This document shows, in pieces, positions 1 through 12,700 of a DNA stretch of 64,000 nucleotides. This DNA comes from Ifrita kowaldi (taxonomy: Eukaryota; Chordata; Aves; Passeriformes; Cinclosomatidae), in contig VZRS01015018.1 in NCBI GenBank assembly GCA_013398055.1, positions 186,001 to 250,000 of the forward strand, in the 5' to 3' direction. The stretch's first letter is position 1, and every line of letters begins with the position of its first letter. The translations under genes were made by a program, and so were the position numbers. The notes under the pieces were generated by a model, which was not told where the DNA came from, did no database searches, and worked only from the letters and a program-made list of their open reading frames with translations.

Positions 1-612
1 TAAAGGCATGTGATTATGTAACCTTTCACAAGGTGGCATTTTATTATTGGTTATCTGTAAAGTTCATGAGCATTCCTTTTCTTACTGTACAGACGAATGG
101 GAAAGTACACTGATACTTAGTACAAAAGAAGAATCTTCCAAATTTGTTCTCCAGGTTTAATTCAGATTTTTTTGGTCTCTCACAGGGGAACTGCTTTTTC
201 AGTTTATTGCATGGTACTGTAAGAATACTAGAATTTTCTTGATAGGCTTGTCTTTCAGTGTTGATCACAACTCTGTACCTTGTTTAGCAGTGACAGTTTC
301 CTGTGCAATCAGTGTGGTAGTATAGAAAGAAATTGGTGACAAGAGAAAACCCTTTTGGTGGATGGTGGCATTTTATTTTTCAGCCTTTTGGCTATGGGAA
401 ACTTTCTGTTTAAGAGATGAGGTGGAAATAATGCTTTTGAATGAAGCAGTGCCATTAGGGGTATGTTCATGTGATGGGATTGTACAAGAGCTTATGCAAT
501 CAGCCTTCATTTAAATATGTGGTAGTGAAAGGGATAAACCTTCACAGTGATCTGTGTTATAGGGGAATTTTGACATGTGTCCACAAATAACTAAATCTTT
601 TTGTTTCTTTAG
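1..612 (+). other. TM9SF2 intron, partial
   Basis: Non-coding sequence to the left of the first exon in the window, ending in a pyrimidine-rich acceptor tract. No other exon or repeat is recognisable. Confidence 0.85.
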
Positions 613-732
613 TCCTAGCTTGCCTTGGTTTCCTTTCTCCTGCCAACCGTGGTGCTCTGATGACCTGCGCAGTTGTATTGTGGGTCTTACTGGGAACTCC
701 AGCTGGTTATGTGTCTGCTAGAATGTACAAGA
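613..732 (+). CDS. TM9SF2: TM9SF2 exon (first in window)
   Basis: The acceptor is tttctttag at 604-612 and the donor is gtaagt at 733. The first two bases complete a codon from the preceding exon, which is outside the window, and the last base (A, after AAG) starts one completed by the next exon. It encodes the end of one helix, the conserved loop FLSPANRGALM, and the helix CAVVLWVLLGTPAGY. Confidence 0.95.
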
Positions 733-3700
733 GTAAGTACATGCATTTATTTAATGTGACGCAACATGTTAAATTCAGAATTGCTGAGCTGAACATAAAC
801 CTCCAACTGGAGCTGGTGTCTCAGACAGCATGTCTGTTTCTTGCTGCCATTCTGCAGAACAGTTGGAAAAAGTCTTGACCTTGAAATTGTTTTTACTTTT
901 TCTCCTCAGCATTCAGAGGTGAGAAGTGGAAGACGAATGTCTTGCTTACAGCTCTGCTCTGTCCTGGGTTAGTATTGTTTCTCCTCATTCTTTCCTTTAT
1001 TCTTAAGTATGAACAAATCTGAGGTGGGAAGGGGTTGGGGAAAAGCCGACTGTTATGATGCCTGTCTGTGTGATTTTGTTTATGGTACTCCCAAGCTGCT
1101 GTTCCTTTTGTGCATTGCCTATCTGTGAATATAAAGAAAAGTGAATTCTGAAGAGCTGGAGCCTGGTACTCTAGAATGCAGCTTCTTGGCTTCTTGTTTT
1201 GTTGTCAGCTGTGGGGGTAGGAGGAATGGGGCAACTCTCTTGCAAGGTTGTCACAGCCTTTGGGAATCACTGCACCAGAGCATTTGGCACAGTGATGGGA
1301 TAATTCCAGTTTGGTACTGTAGTACTCAGTATGTTCCAGGTAATGCTGGTTATAATCTTCTTACATAAATGTAGGTGGTGTCCAGTTTAGGATACGTCTG
1401 TAGGTGGTGTCCAGTTTAGGATACATCCGTAGTGTGTATCGTACTACGTAGTGTGGCCAATGTGGCCGATGTCCTTCTTAGGAAGGGCAATAGCACTTCA
1501 ACCTTCTGTTTTCTCATAGCTCTCATGACCTTTTGTGAGAATTAAGGGGGAGAGGGAGCAGAAACTAATTTCTTCTGCAAGTCTTTCGTATTTCTTGGTT
1601 GCAGTTTTGGGTACATGAAGTTACCCCTTGGCAAATGTCCTTGGCAAAAGTGGAAGAAAATATTATAAATTTCTTAAGGTATTTCTTCCACCCAAAAACC
1701 TCAGAATGAATAAAACATGACTTGGCTTCAAGTAAAGCACCATTTCATCAAATGGAAGATAATGTATTCAATAACAACCAAGTGTAGTATTTCTATGAGA
1801 AATCTTACTTCTAAACAAAATGTGCTCCAGTCTCCCTGCTGTCATTTAGATGTTATCAGGAGAGAGAAGAAAATATGTATCGATGGAAGGAATACCGCAC
1901 TGATCATTTAAACTCCCAGATAAATTGAGTTTCACAGAGGAAGTAGAATGACTGGGGCTGGTAGAATATGAAGAGATGTCCTGATTACGCTGTGCTAGTT
2001 CAGTGAATTTGCATAATATCATAAACAGCCCAAGGCCTTTTTAATCTCAGTAGACTGATGAGAGTTCATATTTGCAGTATTTTTTCTAACTGTGGATGGG
2101 GTAAGTGAGGTCTGTGTTATAAGCCTGGGTAGAAGATAAAGATTAGAAAGACTTCTAAAGTGGATTTGATTTTTATTTTTTGTTCAACAAGATGCTTACA
2201 CCAGGGGTCGCTTGGGTGTGCTCATTGAACAAGTCTGTTCCCCCGAACAGTTTTGGCAAGTGTCAGGCCTCTTCTAGGAAAAAAGGGAGCCTCTCTATTG
2301 CTCTAATCCTCCCTCACTCATTTTTAAATTAAAACAGTGGAAGGATGCATGTTCACTTCAGTACAGCTTAAATTCTGCCTCAGGAACACTTTTTAACAAA
2401 ACCCAGACAATGGTGCACTTTGCAGGACCCTTTCTGAGGCTGACTTTTCTGTGCTGTATCTTTGAATCCAGGAATAATAGCAATTCACACAAGCTTCTAT
2501 TTTATATGAGGTTCCTTTGCAAAATGAACATTCTACTTCGTTTTCAGAATGGGATGTTTGAAATCTTAATCTCATGTCTCTGAGTTGTTTTCTAGTGTTT
2601 GTCCAGGATGTTTAGAAAATGAGGCAGATGTGTTTAGTGGGGGTGGGAAGAGCAGATCTGGAGACTTGTCATGACTGATGCAGTCTTTATTTAAATTTTC
2701 CAGAAGCGTGGGCTACTTAATATGTGTAACTCCATGCTTATACAAATATTTCTGTTGTAGGGCAGAGCCCTCTTTAATCCCCCCTTCCCCTTGTGACACA
2801 AACTGCAGCAGCACATTACATTTGTTGTGAGAGTCCATGGGGCTTCCTAAATAGGAGATTTTGCTATCACTGTATTTATTCAGAAGAAATTTATTGTTTA
2901 TAAAGGACCTGAATAAAGGAAATATTTCTGGTTTTAATAGGAAAGGAGGTTCAGATAAGGAGTTTTTAAATTTATTCTATATTTTTCCATTCTTTGTATA
3001 GATTTTTTTTTCAATGGCATGTTTCTGTTACTTTTTGGTACTATATGCAGAGTCTTTATTTAAATAATGGCTTTACTGTAGGTACCTACATTACAAGCAT
3101 TGGATGGTGCCGGCATTTTTACTTTAACTGTACCAGTGGTGAAAGGAGCTAGGACTATTGGGAAATTGGAAAATTGAAAGAAGCTACATTTGTTTTAACT
3201 GATTTATGTTTTGTAATACTAAGTGATATTTATTCTTTCCTGAATATTTTAATATCTTTTCTGGTTTTATTTTTCAGCATTGTCTTTGCTGATTTCTTCA
3301 TTATGAATCTCATTCTGTGGGTGAAAGGCTCCTCAGCTGCCATCCCTTTTGGCACTTTGGTTGCTATCCTTGCTATGTGGTTTGGAATTTCAGTCCCACT
3401 AACGTTTGTTGGTGCCTATTTTGGCTTCAAAGAGAAGGTAGGGCCCTTTGTACACAGATTTGAAATACACCTGTCCTCTGTAATTGAGCCGTTGAATCTC
3501 TAAGCAGGAGTTCTAGACAGCATCTGGTTGGATTGAAACATCTGTGATCCCATGATTGTAAAAGGATGTTTTACTGTCTTGATATTGAAAGAGAGCGTAT
3601 ATTTGTAATGTCACACAAAACAGTTTTTTTCTGTCCATTCACTAGAATCGGGTTTTAATAATGTTCTTGGAGGTCTTACCTGCCTTTTGTGCTTCAGCGG

Positions 3701-6700
3701 TACCTCAGTAGTATTGCAGAGTTTTGAAGTAGTGCTTCAGAGAGGCTTCAGTTTTGTACTTCACTAGTTTGAGGTAATGCCAGACAACTAAGAAAAAGGG
3801 GATGTTACTGGATTTTTTAAATTTTATTTTGTTTTTAATTAAGGACTGAACAGATTTTTTTCCTTCGTGTTCTGCCTTGCTTACTGGCTTGTAGTTGTAA
3901 TGTCTAAAGCACATGGGCTTTTTCTTAATGATGGACATTAAGTTTTTTTGTTTGATAACTTGTGATGGCTTATGAATGAAATTATAGTTACGTTTATCAA
4001 ATCTTCATGTGCTAATATTAGGGAAAAGTAATCTTACTTATGATGTAATAATTAATATTTTATTTATGTTATTTTTTTCTGCAGCCTATTGAACATCCAG
4101 TGCGTACAAACCAGATTCCTCGCCAAATCCCGGAGCAGTCATTTTTCACAAAGCCATTGCCTGGTATCATCATGGGTGGTATCTTACCCTTTGGCTGTAT
4201 TTTTATTCAACTTTTTTTCATTCTGAATAGCATTTGGTGAGTATCACTTTTTTTTTTTCCCTGTAGTTATACGGGTGTGATAATAAACACAGTGAGTTTG
4301 AACATCCCAAAGCAGCTAATATAAGGAATTAACCAATTTTAAAAGTTTTTGATCATTTTACAGATTTTATGGAATTTCCATAAAATTTCCATTTTATATT
4401 TATTTCTGTGCTTAGAACTTACAAAACTAATTCTTCTTAATGACAACTTCATAGTATGATATTAGAGTCCTATTGCCTTGTTTAACTTCCTAGCTCTGGA
4501 CAGCACAAATGTGATTTTGTGCTGTTGTGGTTAGGTAGAGCCTAATCCATTGTGTAACTATGTTATGATTTATGAAACTAATGCGATCTAGCAGTTTCAC
4601 TTGTTTGATCAGAATCAGGTCAAGATCTTGGGATTCCGTGTTCTGCAAAAACAAAGACTCCACTCCCTATGAACAATCCACTCCACTCCTAAATCTTGCA
4701 AAACCTAATCAAGCAGTACATGAAAAATTAAACCAGTGCAATCTTTCATAACTTTCACAATGTAAATGTGAAATGTCTAATACATTGTTGTTCAATGGGA
4801 AATATTATCCTGAAGGTGCCAGGTTTTTATGTTGTCATCTGTATAGGAGATGTCTTACAGAACAGTTTTCTAAATCAGTTCTCAAATGCAAATACTGTAG
4901 TTTAGCTTTTTATGTCAGTCCTCAAAAAAATAGAAACCGTGTAATGTAGCTGTGCTGAAAAATATGATCAGCTGACAAACAGGTGTATTGTGGACTTTTG
5001 TAGTTGAAATTAGCAAATTCTTAAATTGTTTCTCATTATTTATCCTACAAAAGTGAAGCATGGAGGGAATATGTAACTGCTACTCCCTCTGTCAAATCCT
5101 GTACTGCAGTAATTGTCACCGTCACTCAATAAAGTTAATTTAGTTACTTCCCTTATCTGAAAGACACCAGATTAAAAGTAAATGAACATATTTCCCTTGT
5201 ATTTATTTTTGTGGGTGATTTTGTGTTTGGTTAGCACTTGGATTCAAGTCAGCCTTGGTCTGGGGATAGAATGGGAGTGGAGGAACATCTGGTTGTATAT
5301 TGTGAGGAGTTGCAGAGACACCTGGAAAACTTAGCTGCAGTAGCAGGAAGGAAGTTAGTATTGTAACCAGGGAAGAGTACAGGTGATGCAGGAGTCGGGG
5401 AAGCTAAAGGTCTTCCCAGCAAAGAGACGTGAAGTGATAAACACCTCTGGTGGAAATTGCCTGTAACTGTTTCCTGTGAAAGTTCCTAGATGCTGATTTC
5501 AGGTATAATTGAAGACTTTGTTGCTCTGTAAAGCAATGATTTTATTACTATTTGCTTAAATAAATGCATGTTTACAGAGTATATTCAGGTAAAGAAAACT
5601 TCTTATGAATTAGCCAGTAGTGGTATAGGCACAGTTACCCCAGTGGTGTGGGATTTTTTGGGTTTGCTGGTTTGGATTTTTTTTGGTTTTTGGTTAACTC
5701 AGCATCTGGTAATGTGGCACTGTGAGTTAACTCAGAACTTCAACCAAAAATGAGGCTCATGTTTTTGTTTGTTTTTAATTTTAGGTCTCATCAGATGTAT
5801 TACATGTTTGGATTCCTGTTCCTAGTTTTTATAATTCTTCTAATTACATGTTCGGAAGCTACAGTTTTGCTGTGCTACTTCCATCTGTGTGCAGAGGTAA
5901 AAGTTACAGTTCTGATGTAGATACGACTTGTATCTGGAAGATGTTAGAAATAGAAGTGAGGTATTCACATACGCTGTGAAGTACTGGACACTGAACTGAT
6001 TGCATTTTCAGCCTTGACATACATGTCTTAGCCACTCTTCTGAAATGTGCCTTTTGCTTCAAAATCCACTGCTGGCAACAGATAAACAAAAATAAACAGC
6101 CTTGGTCTTAGAGTAATTTCATGTTCCTAGTGGAAGCAATACAGCTGACTTTGAAGAAAGAAAATATCTACGTGCCGTGTTGGAATTTTTCCGAGCTAAA
6201 TTTTGCAGAATTAAATGTGTTTCGTAAGACAATGTTATTTTTTCACCATCTTATCTATATTCTATTTCCTACATGATAATTCTTAGTGAATGGTTTATTG
6301 TTTCTTTCAGGACTATCACTGGTGGTGGAGGTCGTTCTTGACTAGCAGCTTTACAGCAGTTTATCTCTTTGTCTATGCAGTCCATTACTTCTTCTCCAAA
6401 CTCCAGATAACAGGGACTGCCAGCACCATTTTATACTTTGGTTACACAATGATCATGGTCTTGATTTTTTTCCTTTTCACAGGTCAGTACAGTGTTCGAA
6501 CTAAGATTAATATAGAGGGCTCTGGTTTTGAAATGAGAAACGTTAAGTGAAATTTAGACTACATGAAACATTAAATACAATTTATGACTCTTTAGGCAGT
6601 GTTACTTATATGGTTTGTGACACAACATAGCACAGTAAGATGTTTTTTACATTTTCTTCCTAACTTGAAGTTACATTTATTTATGGTATAATTAATTTTC

Positions 6701-9700
6701 CTTTATTGAATATTATATTAGCAGTGAGTTCAAACCATTACATTTTCAAAGGCCTGTTCTTGTTCACTTTGATAGCAAGTGTTAACTTGATTCTGGATTT
6801 CATAATTGGTTCTAGAAGTTCTGTAGTTAGAGATAAGTTCGCTCTGCGTATGGAGGATGAAAGATATTTTCAGGTTTCACTATCAGCAAATGAAGGAGGC
6901 TGGTGCTGGGGAAAAAGTGAATGTTGACAAGATAGAGTTTTAGTACTGTTAGAGTTGTCTTACCTGCTCATTAAGCACCACTTCAAAATGATGGAAATGT
7001 ACCTTAACTGGAGGAACTGATTTGAAATACGGCTCTCCAGTGTTGGTTTTCCAACTTTTCTGAGGTTACTCACGCAGACTTAAGTGTCTTCTACAGGATT
7101 ATTCTAATGTTCATAATCGCTTGACTGAAGCTATAATTTCAAGGTTGATTTGGTGAGAAATCTGTGCCAAATTTACCATGTGTTAGTGAAATAAGAGGCT
7201 CTTTGAAGGGTACTGGCCTTGAAAAATAGCCATGAGTGTTTTATCTTGGTGTTCATCATACTGCTGCTGTTGTATATGTAGATTTAACACATGAAGTCAG
7301 ATCTTTTAGGTGTCACTGCTTGGCATCATGAAATACTGCAATGACAGAACTAGAGAAAATGCTTGTTCATATGTGATGGGCTGTTCATAAAAACAGCCGT
7401 GATAGTCACTCCAAAGATTTGTAATAGAGGATTTCTCTGTGGATGGCATGATAGTTTATATTGTTACTTTTTAACTTCTTCTGCCTGTTTGTTGAAAGCT
7501 GCTGTGATACTTTGTGTTCTCTTTGTGAAATGCATCTTTTAGTTAAGTACACTTAAATGCAGTTGGAAGAGTGGCTAAAATAGGTAATGAAAGTAGGTCT
7601 TAGCGTCAGACTTCAAGTTTGTCAGTGTAGCTGTGAGAAGGACCTCTTTCATCTTTGTTTCTTCTACTACTGGTTGACACAAAGCAAAAAAACCACTATT
7701 CATAAAAAACTGAAGAAGAAAATTACTGTGTGTGTTTGAACAAAGCAGTTATGCTGTAGAAATTATATTAAATAACAGTAACTGGCACTTATTTGCTGGT
7801 TTTTTTTCTTTAGAAATGTGTCTCTTCTAAGAAGGACAAAAAAAGTTCTAAAAAGAAGCAGAGAAAAAAACCAAGGAGGATTTAATTTTTCTATTTTTTA
7901 ATTATTAGAAGGCAAACATGGAATATTTGCATTTACATATTGCTGGGTAACCCCCTGCTTAAATCCTGGTGAAACAGACAAGTTCCGGGTGTCTTCTATA
8001 ATATATATCTATCTATATTTAAAAAAAACACAAAAATGTAGTCTAAAATGTTTTAATTACTTTTAAACTAAAGCAGTATGTTAATATGTGTCTGGGTTTT
8101 AGCATACGTTAGTTGCTATCCTTCCAATTTCAATTTCCTTTATAAGATGCAAATTGGTAGAATTAAAAATATCCCTTTCATATATAAAATGATATTTGAA
8201 ATTGTCATAGCAGCTGCTGAAATGGTATTAAAAGCTCCAGATATGCAGATCCTGGAGTTCTTGATGTGAAGGCCGGTGAGGCCCCTGAAGTACGGTAATA
8301 AACTGTGCTGCTGTTATTTTTGCAGCATCGTCTTTTTCTTTTGAAAGAAACCCACAATGGTGCTCCCTATGCTGCTTTTGTAGCTCATGAGGAAAGCTAC
8401 TACATGGTCCCCTTTTTTTTCCCCGTTTAATAGAACAGCTCGTCACTAGAAAGCTAATGGATACAACAGATACACAGAGTGCCTGATAAATCCTTGCTAA
8501 TGTAAAATGCTGTGATAAATTTCTTTTCCATATTTAATTTGGTGGTGGATTTTTGGGCTTGAAATGTAAGCTGTTCTAGACAGATGGCACAAGCAGAAGA
8601 CACCTAACTTTGCATTGTTTTATAAAATATTCCATAGCAGCCCTTGTTTTAGAAAATAAGGGTTTAGTCCGCCACAATTTCTGGAGGTAAAGGAGTTTGC
8701 TAATGTAATTTTACACACTGTTTGTATTAATGGTGTTCCCAAAATGGACCTTGATTTGTTCCACTTAAGCTAGCACTAGGTATTTTGGTTTTCTCTATTC
8801 TTGCCTATTAGGTCTCAGCAACTATGACAGAAATATAAAGGGCAGTGTTAATACCTCCTCCATGGCAGCATGTTGTGTTACCCGGGGCATTACAAAAGGG
8901 GTCATAATGAATAAGTAAATAGGAGCTGAATGCTTGTATGGCAACACTGACAGTAATATGATCTGACCAGTGAAATCTGATGGTGTGTACATCCAAACCA
9001 GACAATTTGATTTTAATGTACAAAGTGCAGCTAATCTTCCAAGAAATAACAAGTGTGGTTGGATGGGGATAGCTACATGATTACATGTATTTTATTTGAG
9101 GAGGCAAAAAAATGCTGAACATAGTCAAAGCATGTTTCTTTGCAGTGACCTCTATTTTTGAACATCATTTTCACTCGTGAGTTAATGCTATTTTCAAAAT
9201 TGAGTTTTGATCTTCTGGGTAGATTGTGTTTAGAATCTGAGATTCTGAAGCACCCACCACTGTGCGGTGATTGAAACCAGTATGATACAGAGAGCTTTTA
9301 AGGTACATGAGAAGTATCAGCCAAGTGCAGAGTGCTTTTCTATTTGCTTTCTTACAATCTCCTCGTGCTTTGAATTCTTTTTTCTTCATTAAACAATAAA
9401 GCTAGAAGAGATTGATAGAGCAGAAGAGTCTGCTTAATGTATTTTGACATTATTCTGTGCAATAATCCTTGTTTTTAATTTTGAATTTAAACTGGTTTAC
9501 TAATAACTGTCCCTTACTCAGTTAGAGTATAACATCTTGTTTCTGTGTATCAGAAAGTGGTAGTATATATATCTTGCAGACAAGGCTATTCAGTAGAATA
9601 TAAAGCTGAGGACAAGACAAAAAACAACTGAGGTATCAGTGTCTCCCCACTAAGTATAAGTGGATTTTTGGACATATCTTGCTTCTTGGCTAAAGAAGTG

Positions 9701-12700
9701 TCATGAGTCATCTTCACATCTGAGTTTGTGAGTTTTAAATCGGTCCTGTGAAAGATTTTTTACCTGTACCTCCCTAGAATGATCAATGAGCAGTGAGCTG
9801 CTGTGCACTGGGATGGCATCACTTTCCTGGGCTAGTAGGGGTTATTTTAAGAGGTAGAATCTTAAAATATGCAGGTCACCCACTTAGGGGAAAAATAAAG
9901 ATCTATCCCACAACAGTGAGTTCTTCAATGCAGACCATTCAGGTGCTTTTTCATTCAGTTTAAGCTGGTGAGTGGTTAGGATTGGTAAAAGTAAACACTA
10001 GCCAAGAAACTAATTTGTTATATTGGATTAAACCAAACAAACAGATTATACAGGCTCATTGGAGGAATTGGTGTTAGGCTTGGTGCTGGGTCATTTGATA
10101 GAGATGTGCATGTGAAAGCTGTAAAAACCTTAAGATGTAAAGGAATTTAGACCAATCAGAAAATAAATGTTATAGTCTCAACTCTTTCAACATCAAATAG
10201 TGGCGTATTTTGTTTATTTGTTTGGGGATTTAGGTTTTTTCTGTGGGTTTTTGTTTGTTTGTTGCTTTGTTGGGGTCTTTTTTCTTGTTCTGTTTTTGGG
10301 GTTTTTTTAAGTACTTAGTGTTAGAAATTTTTTTTAACAGCTTTACCAAAACCATCTTTGGGTATCTGCTCCCTGTTGTGTTGTGTTCATTGATGTCTGT
10401 CAGAAAAGCCTGAGCTGCAGAGGTGTGCTTCTTGTTGATAGTGCTTCAAAACTTGGGTTTCATTTTGAATATGTTTTGAAAGAGACAAAAGCAAGATCCT
10501 GCTGTGATCTTCCCTAAACCTTACCTAAATAGTTCTCTTGTTCTGATGAGAGGCTCATTTTAATAAGGAATTATTCTAATTTTGGTGCAAGATGAGCGTA
10601 GAAAAGTGCTCAAGATTGAAGTGCTACCTATGCTCTTCAAGAAAATACATTTCAAGCCATGCAGTGGGAGATGGTAAGGTTGGATTTTAACTAGTGCAGC
10701 CAATAATAGCAATTTTACTGGGTAGAGGTCCAGGTATAGGAAACAGAGTGTGCTGTATTTTAAGATTGGCTTTAGTCAAAGGGGTTAAAAGGAGAATCTG
10801 AGAACCTGTGATACTTGTCAGCACCAGCCTAAAGATCCAGTATGAAGTGCTGTCCAGTATAAAGTGCTAAAATCTGGAGCAAGTGACATATTTGTGAAAT
10901 GGGCTAAAACACAGAAAATGTGGAAAACATTCTGGCTAGAATTCTCAAACAAGCTACTCTAGTTCAGAGCTGTTTTTCTTTCCCGACTGCTACTCATTTG
11001 CAGATCCCTTTCACTGGGATATTTATTACTATGTAGGAAATCAGAAGCTTTTTGACCGCTTTACCTTTTGTGGGCTTTATAGTTTTCATGGTATCACAAG
11101 CACCCCTAGGGCTGAGGTGGAAAATACACTGAATTTCAGTGGAACCAGGCACTGTGCTGTGGTTCGTGTTCTTAAAAATAAAGGCAAAAGTTAAGCTTTT
11201 ATGTTGCACTAACATAAGCAATCATGTAGGTAAAGCAACTGTTCAGGGGAACCTTATAAATAATGTTCTCTTACCTTACATTAATTTCTGTCCAGTAATA
11301 CTGATTTTGCAATGTCAACACAGCTCTGTGCTGACCTGAGCCTTTGGAAGCTTCTAGTCTGTTTGGCCCATGTTACTAAAAAAAAAAAAAGGCACTAAAA
11401 CCACCTAGTTGATTTGATGTGATTAATTTGCACTCCTAAATCTGCAGTTGGATTTTTAACCTAGTTGAAAACCGGTTTTCAACCTAGTTTTGCCAGCACC
11501 TTTAAACCATTCTGATCTTAGAGCATCAAGTGGCTGTTCTGGCGAGGTGCATTTGATAGATGATGGGGTCCTTAGTTTGATGTTCTTTTTTTGATGTTTC
11601 TGATCCTTAGAGCTATCCACATATGGAGTTTGTAGGATATATTTGTTCATGGGAGGGAAGAAGAAATTACAGTGCTGGTAAGCCCCAATTATTGATGCAG
11701 AGGTAACAACAGAAGAAATCTCTGCTCACCAGAGGACGTTCTGACTACCTAAGGCTGTGCCTTGGTGATGAGTGTTGCCTTTCTCTCCTGAGTTCATTAT
11801 TCAGATCTGGTATCTGACAAACATTACCACTTTAAAACAGTGTCTTACTCTGCTTCCAGTACATTGGCAATATTTTTGATAAAGTTTAAAAAATGAGCAG
11901 GGTGTACTTGGTCTTTGATTTGCTAAACAGACTTTTTTTTAGGAGGGGGGGTTGAAAATCAATGTTACTGAAACCTGTGAAAATCTGTTTATAGATGAAA
12001 TGCTTGTTCACAGTGTGAAGTCTTTGAGTTCTGTTATGACTGAGGCAATGTTTTATAGAAAACTGATGTATTATGAAAATTCAGACTTACAAGGATCGAA
12101 GGAAAATATGTGGATTTACAGTGTGTTCCCATATTAAGTTGTGGCATGCTCAGAAAACTATGGTAGCTGTCATTCTTGGGATAGTTGTACATTTTTGTTA
12201 TGATAGTACACTTCTGGTCTAGAACAGCAGATAAATTTTTACAGTACCTCATCTGGAAGAAACTGCTTTCAAAGCCATAAAAGGCTCGCAGTGGGCTATT
12301 TTATAAAAACAACCAGGAAGCAGAGGCTGACAACCGTTATTAGGGCAAAACCATGAGAGTAAGGCTTAGAGTAACAATGCTGGTATTGGAGTATTTGACA
12401 CAGTAGGAAGGAGTGAGAATTGACCATGAACTGCAAAGACTTAGTGATGTCAAGCTTACAAAGGAATTACATTCCTTGTGTGGTTGATGTCTGATCTCCT
12501 ATCAACAGCCATAAATCTGCTGTCTTCTACTGTTTCAGAGAATAACAACTGCAAACTTGGAGGGAAAGGGTAATCTGTGGCATATAATAGTAGTCTGTCA
12601 AAAAGCCTTTAAGTAAAAATATACATCGTAGCACGAGGAATGTAAGAATTGGCATACAGATAATAAGCGTCCCATGATGGGTTCCTTGCTTGGGAAATGT

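Noticed and set aside
1318..1350. QYVPGN peptide resembling the CLYBL LYVPGND motif
   Set aside because: It lies inside a TM9SF2 intron in a short frame without the rest of the CLYBL exon.
5693..5735. Two copies of gttaactcag 33 bases apart as a binding-site pair
   Set aside because: A short match in simple-sequence surroundings close to an acceptor; no further support.
8985..9015. HPNQT peptide resembling the CLYBL HPNQI motif
   Set aside because: It has an immediate in-frame stop and no neighbouring CLYBL residues. It is inside the TM9SF2 intron.
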